Assembly: GCA_016180645.1 (NCBI GenBank)
Contig: JACPAV010000010.1
Span: 44,490-108,489 of the forward strand
Direction of reading: 5' to 3'
Origin: Nitrospirota bacterium
GTDB taxonomy: Bacteria > JACPQY01
DNA length: 64,000 nucleotides
This document shows positions 44,131-51,928 of this stretch, piece by piece. A program made the position numbers and the translations under genes. The notes under the pieces were generated by a model. The model saw nothing but the letters and a program-made list of their open reading frames with translations. It was not told the origin of the DNA and made no database searches. Position 1 is the stretch's first letter. Every line of letters starts with the position of its first letter.

Positions 44131-45271
44131 CTCGTTCACTTCTCCGAGCGGCGGCGATCTTTTCGACCTCATCCACAAGGACGTCCACCATCTCCTCTTC
44201 CTTGATCTTGCGGACGAACTTGCCGTCTTTGACCAGCATGCCGACGCCCTTGCCTCCGGCGATGCCGACATCCGCCTCGCGCGCTTCACCCGGGCCGTTC
44301 ACCACGCACCCGAGCACCGCCACGTTGACCGGCTCCTGGATGTGGGCGAGGCGTTCTTCGAGTTCTTCCGAGAGCTTGAACAGGTCGATCTCGATGCGGC
44401 CGCACGTGGGGCAGGTAATGAGGTTGATGCCCCGCTCGCGAATCTTGAGCGCCTTCAGGATTTCGTAGGCCGCCTTCACTTCATGAACCGGGTCTTCCGT
44501 TAGCGAAACGCGGATGGTGTCTCCGATGCCTTCGAGAAGGAGGACGCCCATCGCGATGGCGGATTTGATGTGTCCCGCTTGTCCACGGCCGGCCTCCGTC
44601 AGCCCGAGGTGCAACGGGTAGTCGAGTGCGCTGGAAAGCTGCCTGTAGGCGTCGATCATCGTGAGCACGTCGGTGGATTTCACCGAAATCTTGATGTCCT
44701 GAAAACCGACGTCCTCAAGGATCCGAACGTTTCGGATCGCGCTTTCGACGAGGGCGGGGGCCGTCACTTTGAATTGATACTTTTGTAGGATGTCCTCCTC
44801 GAGCGAACCCGAGTTCACGCCGACCCGAATCGGCACGTGCGCCTCTTGGGCCGCCCGCACCACTTGCTTGAGCCGGTCGATCCCGCCGATGTTGCCCGGA
44901 TTAATCCGAATGCACTCCATCCCCTGCTCGATGGCTTTCAAGGCGAGCTTGTAGTGGAAATGGATGTCCGCCACCATTGGAATGCCGATTTCCTTCCGGA
45001 TGGAGCCGAGAACGTTGGCGGAATCCTCGTCCGGCACCGCCACCCGAACAATTTCGCAGCCGGCCTTTTCCAGCCGGTGAATTTGTTCGACGGTGGCCTT
45101 GACATCGGACGTATTTGTGGAGGTCATGGACTGCACGATGACCGGCGCGCCGCCGCCGATGAGGACGTTTCCAACCCGGATCTGCCGCGTTGCCCGGCGT
45201 GACCCCGCACTTGCGGCCGGCGGAGAAGCGGCGGGAACCATGGCTGGAGTCGGCTGTGGCCGTCCCATCAC
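44120..45271 (-). CDS. ispG: (E)-4-hydroxy-3-methylbut-2-enyl diphosphate synthase
   Basis: 383 residues, the [4Fe-4S] enzyme of the MEP isoprenoid pathway. A TIM-barrel domain (VQSMTSTNTSD, ADIHFHYKLAL, RINPGNIGG) is followed by the cluster domain with CPTCGR and GCVVNGPGEA, giving the three Cys ligands. About 30 extra Pro/Ala-rich residues precede the usual RQIRVGNVLIGG start. ATG 45271 overlaps the cca stop. The final residues (SERVIK) come from a short tandem repeat. Confidence 0.95.
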   Translation of the reverse strand: MMGRPQPTPAMVPAASPPAASAGSRRATRQIRVGNVLIGGGAPVIVQSMTSTNTSDVKATVEQIHRLEKAGCEIVRVAVPDEDSANVLGSIRKEIGIPMVADIHFHYKLALKAIEQGMECIRINPGNIGGIDRLKQVVRAAQEAHVPIRVGVNSGSLEEDILQKYQFKVTAPALVESAIRNVRILEDVGFQDIKISVKSTDVLTMIDAYRQLSSALDYPLHLGLTEAGRGQAGHIKSAIAMGVLLLEGIGDTIRVSLTEDPVHEVKAAYEILKALKIRERGINLITCPTCGRIEIDLFKLSEELEERLAHIQEPVNVAVLGCVVNGPGEAREADVGIAGGKGVGMLVKDGKFVRKIKEEEMVDVLVDEVEKIAAARRSERVIK

Positions 45272-46605
45272 AGTCGGGGGAGCACCTGGGTTTTCAGATA
45301 GGTGAGGGCTTCATCCCGGGAGCGGAGGCGACCCTCGAGCTGGGCGGTCTCCACCTCTTCCAGAATGTCCTTGAAATTCGGCCCCGGCTCAAGGCCGATG
45401 GAGATGAGATCGTCGCCGGTGAGCAGCCGCGGCGGGCGGATTTCTTCTTCACCGAATTCCGCCAACTTCGCTTTGCAGAACTCGTGCATGGACAGGTCGC
45501 CATGACAAGCGAGGCAGTCGATCCGATGCAATTCGAGGTGTTCGGTGAAATTGTCCATTCGCAGGAAGCGTTTCAGAGTACTCTCGCGCATGTTCTTTGC
45601 ATCCTTGAACCGGAGGTGCTGGGCGACGAGATCGCAGATCTTCTCCCGCTCGTCGTTGGGAAACTTGAGTCGCCTCAGGATCTGGTCGGCCATTCGAGCG
45701 CCCACCTCCGTATGCCCGTCGAACCGAATTCGTTCCTTCACCTTGAAGGTGGGGGGTTTGCCCACGTCGTGCAGCAGGGCCCCGAAGGCGAGCGTTGCCG
45801 ACGGCTCCTTCAGTTGTCGAAGGAGGAGGAGCGTGTGGGTGTAGACATCCCCTTCAGGATGAAATTCCGGAGGCTGTTCGACGCCGATCATGGTTTCCAC
45901 TTCGGGCAGAACATAGTGTAGCACGCCGAAGTCCCGCATCAATTCGACGGCGGTCGCCGCCGGACCGTGCGTCATCATCTTGACGAGTTCGTCGCGGAGG
46001 CGCTCGGCGCTGACGTCCACACTGAGAGCCGCAAGCTCGCGCACGGCGGCGGCCGTTTCAGGATGAATGTCGAATCCCAGCCGGGCGGCGAACCGGAGAG
46101 CCCGCATGATCCGGAGGCGGTCCTCACGGAGACGCCCGCGCGCATCACCGATGGCGCGGATACATTTTGTATGGAGGTCCTTCTCGCCGCCGACAAAATC
46201 GTGAATCTTCTTCCCAATCGGATCGTAAAAAAGCCCGTTGATGGTGAAGTCCCGGCGGGAGGCATCCTCGCGGGGGTCCTGGGAGTAGTTCACGGCGTCC
46301 GGATGCCGTCCGTCCGCATAGGCTTCGTCTTTTCGGAACGTGGCGACCTCGTATTCGCCGTCCTCCTGGAGAACGAGGATGACGCCGAACTGTGCGCCGA
46401 CCGGCACGGTGCGTTCAAACAGCTTCATGATCTCATCCGGCGTGGCCGACGTGGCGATGTCGTACTGCTTGGGTTCGGTGATCGGAAGACCGAGGAGTTG
46501 GTCGCGGACGCATCCTCCCACGAGCAGGGCTTGATGCCCCTTTTCGCGCAATCGGCGGAGGATGCGGGAGGCGCCCTCGGGTATGCGATCAAGCATGGTC
46601 GGCAT
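45268..46605 (-). CDS. tRNA nucleotidyltransferase / poly(A) polymerase family protein with HD domain
   Basis: 445 residues from ATG 46605 (ATG 46596 also possible; the frame is open upstream but overlaps the divergent gene). Pol-beta head: VGGCVRDQLLG, then RRDFTINGLFYD and LREDRLRIMRALRFAARLGF, as in CCA-adding enzymes. An HD domain follows (LLHDVGKP). The catalytic DxD expected as PKDxDIAT reads PKQYDIAT, with Q47 in place of the first Asp (D49 kept). This could affect activity or mark a different specificity. It heads the minus-strand operon and overlaps ispG. Confidence 0.85.
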   Translation of the reverse strand: MPTMLDRIPEGASRILRRLREKGHQALLVGGCVRDQLLGLPITEPKQYDIATSATPDEIMKLFERTVPVGAQFGVILVLQEDGEYEVATFRKDEAYADGRHPDAVNYSQDPREDASRRDFTINGLFYDPIGKKIHDFVGGEKDLHTKCIRAIGDARGRLREDRLRIMRALRFAARLGFDIHPETAAAVRELAALSVDVSAERLRDELVKMMTHGPAATAVELMRDFGVLHYVLPEVETMIGVEQPPEFHPEGDVYTHTLLLLRQLKEPSATLAFGALLHDVGKPPTFKVKERIRFDGHTEVGARMADQILRRLKFPNDEREKICDLVAQHLRFKDAKNMRESTLKRFLRMDNFTEHLELHRIDCLACHGDLSMHEFCKAKLAEFGEEEIRPPRLLTGDDLISIGLEPGPNFKDILEEVETAQLEGRLRSRDEALTYLKTQVLPRL

Positions 46606-46662
46606 GGTATCAAATGGCCGCGGGGCACTCAAACTGGACTTCGTGTCACGCACGGAAACGGT

Positions 46663-46691
46663 TTGACGGGATGGAATCGGGGACGTAATCT
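46663..46691 (+). promoter_or_regulatory. Promoter of the wax ester synthase gene, leaderless type
   Basis: TTGACG (46663-46668), 17 bases, TAATCT (46686-46691). ATG 46700 follows eight bases after the -10 box. Confidence 0.5.
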
Positions 46692-46699
46692 CCCCCTTC

Positions 46700-48139
46700 A
46701 TGGCGGACTACGACCGGCTCTCGGGAATGGACTTTTCGTTTCTCAAGCTGGAAACGGCCAACACCCACATGCACGTCGGGGCGTGTTCCGTCTTCGCGGC
46801 CGGTCCGCTTCGCAAGAAACGGGGAGGCTTGGATGAGGGGCGCCTGACCCGGGCGGTGGAATCGCGACTTCACATGGTCCCTCGATTTCGGCAGAAGCTG
46901 GCCTGGATTCCGGTGGAAGGGCGCCCGGTTTGGGTGGACGACCGCAACTTCAACATTCACTACCACATCCGTTTCACGGCCCTGCCCGCGCCCGGCACCG
47001 ATGAGCAGTTGAAGACGCTGGCCGGACGGGTCATGTCCCAGGCCCTCGACCGTTCCAAACCGCTCTGGGAAATGTGGTTCGTGGACGGGCTGAAAGGAAA
47101 CCGCCTTGCGGTTATCAACAAGGCCCATCACTGCATGGTGGATGGTATCTCGGGGATCGACCTCGCCTCTGTGCTGATGGAAACTTCGCCGGAACCGGCG
47201 CCCGTGCCCGACCCCGAGCCGTGGACGCCCCGCACAGAGCCTCGACCGATGAAGCTTCTCGCCGATTACGTGAAAAGGCGCGCGCTGACGCCTGTGGAGA
47301 CGGCTCGAGGCCTCAGATCCTTTGTGCGGCAACCGGTCCAAACCATCGAACGCACCCGGAAGAATCTTCGCGCGTTGGGAGCGGCTCTTGCGCCCGGACT
47401 CCACCTCCCGCCCCGGACCCCTTTCAATGCGGCGATCGGTCCGCATCGGAGAATCGAATGGGTCCAAACCGATCTCAACGATTTCAAGGCCATCAAGAAC
47501 GCTCTGGGTGGAACGGTCAACGATGCGGTGCTCGGGGTGGTCAGCGGGGCGCTCCGGGGATTCCTGGCCCATCGCGGCGAAAAAATCTCCGGAATTCAGT
47601 TGCGGGCGATGGTCCCGGTGAGCGTTCGTGATGAAAGCGAGCGAGGCACCATGGGGAACCACGTGGCCTCCATGCTCGCGGAACTCCCCGTGGGCGATCC
47701 GGATCCGCGCAAGCGATTGGAGACCGTTCAGCAGGCCATGGGGAAGCAAAAGGAGTCCAAGAATGCGCTGGGGGCGAAAACGATCAGCCGCCTGGCCGAA
47801 TGGGCATTTCCCAACCTGGCCGCACAGGCTGCCCGACTGCAGATCGAGAGGCTTCCGTTCAACCTCGTCGTCACCAACGTGCCGGGGCCGCAGTTTCCCC
47901 TCTACTTTCAGGGGGCGGAGCTGAAAGGGGTTTACCCGCTCATGCCGCTCGCCCAGGGGTTGGGTCTCGGTGTGGCGCTGGTCAGCTATAACGGATCGCT
48001 ATTCTTCGGACTCACCGCCGATTGGGACGTCATGCCCGATCTCGCGGTCCTTGCCGATTGCATTCAAGACTCAACGCAGGAACTGCTCGCGGTCGCAACG
48101 GGGAAAGCCGGGTCCACCGAGCGGCATAAGCACCGCTGA
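46700..48139 (+). CDS. Wax ester synthase/diacylglycerol acyltransferase (WS/DGAT)
   Basis: 479 residues. The catalytic motif HHxxxDG is present as KAHHCMVDGISG; the N-terminus LSGMDFSFLKLE, the NDAVLGVVSGALR segment and LVVTNVPGP are typical. These enzymes join acyl-CoA to long alcohols or diacylglycerol, making neutral storage lipids. Single-copy here with no neighbouring lipid storage genes. ATG 46700 is close to the predicted transcription start, so probably leaderless. The stop abuts the next ATG. Confidence 0.92.
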   Translation: MADYDRLSGMDFSFLKLETANTHMHVGACSVFAAGPLRKKRGGLDEGRLTRAVESRLHMVPRFRQKLAWIPVEGRPVWVDDRNFNIHYHIRFTALPAPGTDEQLKTLAGRVMSQALDRSKPLWEMWFVDGLKGNRLAVINKAHHCMVDGISGIDLASVLMETSPEPAPVPDPEPWTPRTEPRPMKLLADYVKRRALTPVETARGLRSFVRQPVQTIERTRKNLRALGAALAPGLHLPPRTPFNAAIGPHRRIEWVQTDLNDFKAIKNALGGTVNDAVLGVVSGALRGFLAHRGEKISGIQLRAMVPVSVRDESERGTMGNHVASMLAELPVGDPDPRKRLETVQQAMGKQKESKNALGAKTISRLAEWAFPNLAAQAARLQIERLPFNLVVTNVPGPQFPLYFQGAELKGVYPLMPLAQGLGLGVALVSYNGSLFFGLTADWDVMPDLAVLADCIQDSTQELLAVATGKAGSTERHKHR

Positions 48140-49018
48140 ATGAGGGTCCTCATTCTGGGCGGGCGCGGCCAGCTCGGCACCGCGCTGACCGATCTTCTGA
48201 AAGAGCGGGAAAATGGAAACTGCCACTCCGCGACTTCCGCCGAAGCCGATCTCCGAAAACCTGAAACCCTAAGGGACACGGTTGGCCGGTTCAGACCGGA
48301 CGTCGTGATCAACACGGCGGCGTACAATTTTGTGGATCGCGCGGAGCAGGAGGTCAGGGAGGCTTTCATGACGAATGCCGTGGGCGTGCGCGAACTGGCG
48401 GTTGTATGCCGCGACGCGGGCGCCGTATTGATCCATTGCAGTACCAATTACGTCTTCGACGGACGCAAAAAAACGCCCTACGGAGAGTCGGACGCTCCGA
48501 ACCCTTTATGCGTCTACGGGCTCTCCAAACTGGCGGGCGAAGTCATGGTGGCGCGGACGTGGGAAAAGCATTTCATCGTTCGATCAAGCGGGTTGTACGG
48601 CACGGCCCGCTCCGACCGCATCAAGAAGAACTTTGTCGAACAAATGTTGGCCCGGACCGGGGAGCAGGCCGAAGTACGGGTTGTGCGGGACCAACGGTGC
48701 ACCCCCACCTACTGCCGTGATCTGGCGGGGGCGTTGCTCCGCCTGGCTGCATCCCGCCGATACGGGCTCTATCACATTACGAACGGTGGTGCTTGCTCGT
48801 GGGCCGAATTTGCCCGGGAAATCTTCCGGCAATCGGGAAAAAAGATTCGCGTGAAGGGAGTTCTGACCGCTGCTTTCCCGACCGCGGCTGAACGGCCCCG
48901 CAATACGGTTCTCGCCAATAGAAATTTCAGACGAGCGGGGTTCACGCCCTTGAGGGATTGGCAGGCGGCGCTGGCGGACTATCTGAAAAATCGTCCGAGC
49001 GGGTCCACTCAGACGTAG
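48140..49018 (+). CDS. rfbD: dTDP-4-dehydrorhamnose reductase-like (RfbD/RmlD family)
   Basis: 292 residues, NAD(P)-dependent extended SDR. LILGGRGQLGTAL gives the dinucleotide-binding loop, VINTAAYNFVDRAE and CSTNYVFDG follow, and the active-site YxxxK is YGLSKLAGE. RmlD makes dTDP-L-rhamnose, which would suit the DUF1972-type glycosyltransferase at 30875-32008, but rmlA, B and C are not in this window. ATG 48140 directly follows the WS/DGAT stop. Its end overlaps the convergent gene by ten bases. Confidence 0.88.
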   Translation: MRVLILGGRGQLGTALTDLLKERENGNCHSATSAEADLRKPETLRDTVGRFRPDVVINTAAYNFVDRAEQEVREAFMTNAVGVRELAVVCRDAGAVLIHCSTNYVFDGRKKTPYGESDAPNPLCVYGLSKLAGEVMVARTWEKHFIVRSSGLYGTARSDRIKKNFVEQMLARTGEQAEVRVVRDQRCTPTYCRDLAGALLRLAASRRYGLYHITNGGACSWAEFAREIFRQSGKKIRVKGVLTAAFPTAAERPRNTVLANRNFRRAGFTPLRDWQAALADYLKNRPSGSTQT

Positions 49019-50220
49019 CCAATTCGGGTCACGAACCGCATCGGGCAGAATTCAAAGCAGCCTTCGGGATCGAGCGCCTTCAGGGCAAGCGAGAAATCCA
49101 ATTTTCGGCGCATCCCGCGCGTGCGCTTCTCCCGGCCGCAGACCACAAATACCGGAATCCCACGGGCGCGTGCCCGTCGTGCGATGGCGAGGGTTCCGAC
49201 CTTGTTCACGATTCCTTGTCCGGGCACGACGGCATCTGCCCCAACAAGGACCACATCCACTTTGCGGAGAGCGGCATCGACGTCCGTATCCGCAACACGG
49301 TGGACCTCGATTGCTTCTGCGTGGAGCATCGCTTGTGTTCGACGCCCCTCGCCCAGGGGATACGAATCCGTGGCGAAGACGTGCGATGGCCGGAGATAGC
49401 GGAGGGCGGAGAGAACGGTCGACGAGTAACTGTGAGTCAGGATGGCGCCGGCTCGGGCGAGACCAGGGGGGAACCCAATTGCGGCGCGACTTGGAGCTTC
49501 GAGCGAAATCGGTACCCGACGCCTGTCATTCGCAGGCCTAAAGCCTGCGCCTACCGCGGATTCAGTTTCTAGGTAGCCGCGGGCTTTAGCCCGCGCCGCT
49601 CGGTGGGCAGCCGCTCCGATTCCGGGCATGAGCGGCCGGGCCGCAGCGAGGGTGACCGCAGCCATTTGCCGACATGCCAGGTGCTTTCCTGGAATCCCGC
49701 CGATGAGCGTGCTTGCCTCGTGCGCCAATTCCGCCGCGCCGTGGCTCCGATCATGGGCCAGCCGTCGAACCCCACGGAAGATCTTCCGGTCCAGACCACG
49801 GGGAACGCCGGAGTAGGGCGGAAAGACTCGCCTGAATCCATCCACGAATCGAGGTGGAGTCCTGAGTGACTCCAATTCACGAGGCCGCACCCATCGGTAC
49901 CCGATGTTCTCTGAATTCAGTCGAACGCGACGGGTGCTCGTCCGGAACAAGTAGGGCGTGATGACCCAATTCACTCCAAAGGAATTGTCTCGCGCCGTCA
50001 TGGGCCGTCCCTTTTGCACGAGAGTCAAATCGTCCGCTGTCAGCCCGGTTTCCTCGTAGATCTCCACGTAGACTTGGACGTCCTCCGGGAATTCGACCGT
50101 TCCGCTGACGCCCGCCCAATAGCCCGGGTACGTTCCGATCCGGCGGCTTCGTTGGAGAACAAGGATCCTCCCCCGGTTCTCCAGGAAGGCGGTTACCACG
50201 CGCTGGTTCCGGAATTTCAT
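49009..50220 (-). CDS. Fusion of a degenerate NUDIX domain with an eIF2B-alpha/ribose-1,5-bisphosphate isomerase-like domain
   Basis: 403 residues. Residues 1-135 form a NUDIX fold (AFLENRGRILVLQRS, SGTVEFPED ... EIYEETGL), but the Nudix box is two residues short and has Val where REuxEE has Arg. Residues about 150-400 are an eIF2B alpha/beta/delta-like domain (ILTHSYSSTVLSAL, VLVGADAVVPGQGIVNKVGT, FVVCGREKR), the family of MtnA and ribose-1,5-bisphosphate isomerase. I recall similar fusions in haloarchaea. A palindromic repeat (49531-49594) is translated in frame inside the second domain (ARAKARGYLETESAVGAGFR). Confidence 0.8.
   Translation of the reverse strand: MKFRNQRVVTAFLENRGRILVLQRSRRIGTYPGYWAGVSGTVEFPEDVQVYVEIYEETGLTADDLTLVQKGRPMTARDNSFGVNWVITPYLFRTSTRRVRLNSENIGYRWVRPRELESLRTPPRFVDGFRRVFPPYSGVPRGLDRKIFRGVRRLAHDRSHGAAELAHEASTLIGGIPGKHLACRQMAAVTLAAARPLMPGIGAAAHRAARAKARGYLETESAVGAGFRPANDRRRVPISLEAPSRAAIGFPPGLARAGAILTHSYSSTVLSALRYLRPSHVFATDSYPLGEGRRTQAMLHAEAIEVHRVADTDVDAALRKVDVVLVGADAVVPGQGIVNKVGTLAIARRARARGIPVFVVCGREKRTRGMRRKLDFSLALKALDPEGCFEFCPMRFVTRIGYV
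49531..49594. repeat. Palindromic REP-like element inserted in frame in a coding region
   Basis: Two hairpins, CGCAGGC-CTAAA-GCCTGCG (49531-49549) and GCGGGC-TTTA-GCCCGC (49579-49594), with GGTAGCCGC (49572-49580) identical to the end of the element at 34466-34524 and an opposed CCTACCGCGG. It is translated on the minus strand as part of the NUDIX-eIF2B fusion. Confidence 0.75.
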
Positions 50221-50253
50221 CGGTGATTCGTGTCCAAATGACGGCCCCTACTG

Positions 50254-50259
50254 TACAAT
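50254..50259 (+). promoter_or_regulatory. -10 box of the mlaE-like gene, leaderless type
   Basis: TACAAT ends seven bases before ATG 50266. A weak -35 TGTCCA lies at 50231-50236. Confidence 0.45.
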
Positions 50260-50265
50260 GCCCCG

Positions 50266-51066
50266 ATGGCTTCGGGAAACGGCGTTCTCCCTTCCATGGT
50301 CCGCACGAGGCTGATCAGGCCTCTCAATGAGAATCTCGCCGGTCTGGGTGGGTACGTGATGCTTCTCTCCAGCGTTCTCCGCCTGACCGTCAAGCGACCG
50401 TTCCGGTTTCGCCTCCTCCTCCAGCACATGGAATTCATCGGCGTGCAATCCTGGTTCATCATTCTCCTCACGGGAACGTTTACCGGAATGGTGTTCGCCC
50501 TCCAAACCTACAAGGGATTCGCAAAGTTCGGGAGCGAGGCGCTGGTCGGCGCGATTTCCATGCTGGCCATGACGCGCGAGCTGTCGCCGGTGTTCACGGC
50601 GGTCATGATCACCGCGCGGGCCGGCTCGGCGATGGCGGCGGAACTGGGGACGATGCGTGTGACCGAGCAGATCGACGCCCTCCACACGATGGCGGTCAAT
50701 CCCGTCCACTACCTGCTCGTCCCGCGCATTCTGGCCACCACCCTCATGGCCCCCTTTCTGACCGTCCTGTTCGATTTTGTCGGAGCGATCGGATGTTATT
50801 TTGTCGCCGTCATGCTGTTGGGGATCGATCCGGGCGACTTCACGGGACGCATTCTCGAAGTGGTGAAAGTCGGCGACGTGTTTCAAGGTCTTTTCAAAGG
50901 GCTCATCTTTGGATTCCTCCTGAGCTCGATCGGATGCTACAAGGGGTTTCATTCGGAGGGGGGAGCGAAGGGCGTGGGCAATGCGACCGTGCAAGGGGTC
51001 GTGCTCGCCTGCATTACGATCCTTGTCGGCGACTACTTTCTGACTGCGCTCATGTTCAGGGCGTGA
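50266..51066 (+). CDS. mlaE: MlaE-like ABC transporter permease (lipid transport)
   Basis: 266 residues with five to six membrane helices and the MlaE/TGD1 domain: FTGMVFALQTYKGFAKFGSE, MTRELSPVFTAVMITARAGSAMAAELG and TMRVTEQIDAL are signature blocks. It forms the inner-membrane channel for phospholipid movement across the envelope with MlaF and MlaD encoded next. ATG 50266 coincides with the predicted transcription start. A 103-bp gap separates it from mlaF. Confidence 0.93.
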   Translation: MASGNGVLPSMVRTRLIRPLNENLAGLGGYVMLLSSVLRLTVKRPFRFRLLLQHMEFIGVQSWFIILLTGTFTGMVFALQTYKGFAKFGSEALVGAISMLAMTRELSPVFTAVMITARAGSAMAAELGTMRVTEQIDALHTMAVNPVHYLLVPRILATTLMAPFLTVLFDFVGAIGCYFVAVMLLGIDPGDFTGRILEVVKVGDVFQGLFKGLIFGFLLSSIGCYKGFHSEGGAKGVGNATVQGVVLACITILVGDYFLTALMFRA

Positions 51067-51156
51067 TACTATGCGGTCGGCAATTGGGAGTGCATGCTAT
51101 TGAGGCGACCGCAAGTACTACGAGGATGAAGAATAGAACAACAAGGAGCTCGTTAG

Positions 51157-51162
51157 TAAAAT
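51157..51162 (+). promoter_or_regulatory. -10 box before mlaF
   Basis: TAAAAT ends seven bases before ATG 51170, suggesting that mlaF has its own leaderless transcript. The -35 is poor (TAGAAC, 51134-51139). Confidence 0.4.
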
Positions 51163-51169
51163 CACACGA

Positions 51170-51922
51170 ATGGCCTTCGTCGAAATCCGCGACCTGACCA
51201 AGAGTTTTCACGCTCACACCGTGCTGAAGGGCGTCAACCTGGACATTGAGAAAGGGAAGACGACGGTGATCCTCGGCCAGAGCGGATGCGGCAAGAGCGT
51301 ATTGGTCAAGCACATCATCGGACTGCTCAAACCGGAGCGTGGAAAGGTTCGCGTGGATGGCCACGATGTGACCACCTGTTCGGAAAAAGAAATGACCGAG
51401 GTGCTCAAGCGGTTTGGAATGCTGTTCCAATTCGCAGCCCTCTTCGACTCCCTTACGGTGGCGGAAAACGTCGGCTTTGCACTCAAGGAGCACACGACCA
51501 TGGGAGTCGAAGAGATCGAAAAGATCGTGGCAAAGAAGCTGGCCCAAGTGGGGCTCAAGGGCGTTGAAGATCTGTTTCCGGCGGAACTTTCGGGCGGCAT
51601 GCGCAAGCGGGTGGGGTTGGCCCGGGCGCTCTCCATGGACCCGGACATCGTGATTTTCGACGAGCCGACATCGGGTCTCGATCCCATCACGTCGGCCAAC
51701 ATCGATGAGCTGATCCGCTCCGTGCAGAAGGAGCTTGGGCTGACGGCGATTGTGATCACCCACGACGTGGCTTCGAGCTACGGCATCGGCGACCACATAG
51801 CGCTCCTGCATGAAGGCCGGGTCGTTGAACAAGGCACACCCAAAGATATTCAGCATTCGCCGAACCCCATCGTGCAGCAGTTCATTCATCGGCGCGTCGA
51901 GGGTCCCATCCAGATCCACTGA
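51170..51922 (+). CDS. mlaF: MlaF-like ABC transporter ATP-binding protein
   Basis: 250 residues. Walker A GQSGCGKS near residue 36, Q-loop region FQFAALFDSLTV, signature LSGGMRKRVGLARAL, Walker B VIFDEPTSGLDP and the H-loop VITHDV are all present. Energises the MlaE permease. FQFAALFDSLTV and GMRKRVG distinguish the MlaF/Mkl group from other ABC ATPases. The stop is six bases before the mlaD start. Confidence 0.95.
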   Translation: MAFVEIRDLTKSFHAHTVLKGVNLDIEKGKTTVILGQSGCGKSVLVKHIIGLLKPERGKVRVDGHDVTTCSEKEMTEVLKRFGMLFQFAALFDSLTVAENVGFALKEHTTMGVEEIEKIVAKKLAQVGLKGVEDLFPAELSGGMRKRVGLARALSMDPDIVIFDEPTSGLDPITSANIDELIRSVQKELGLTAIVITHDVASSYGIGDHIALLHEGRVVEQGTPKDIQHSPNPIVQQFIHRRVEGPIQIH

Positions 51923-51928
51923 TCCATC

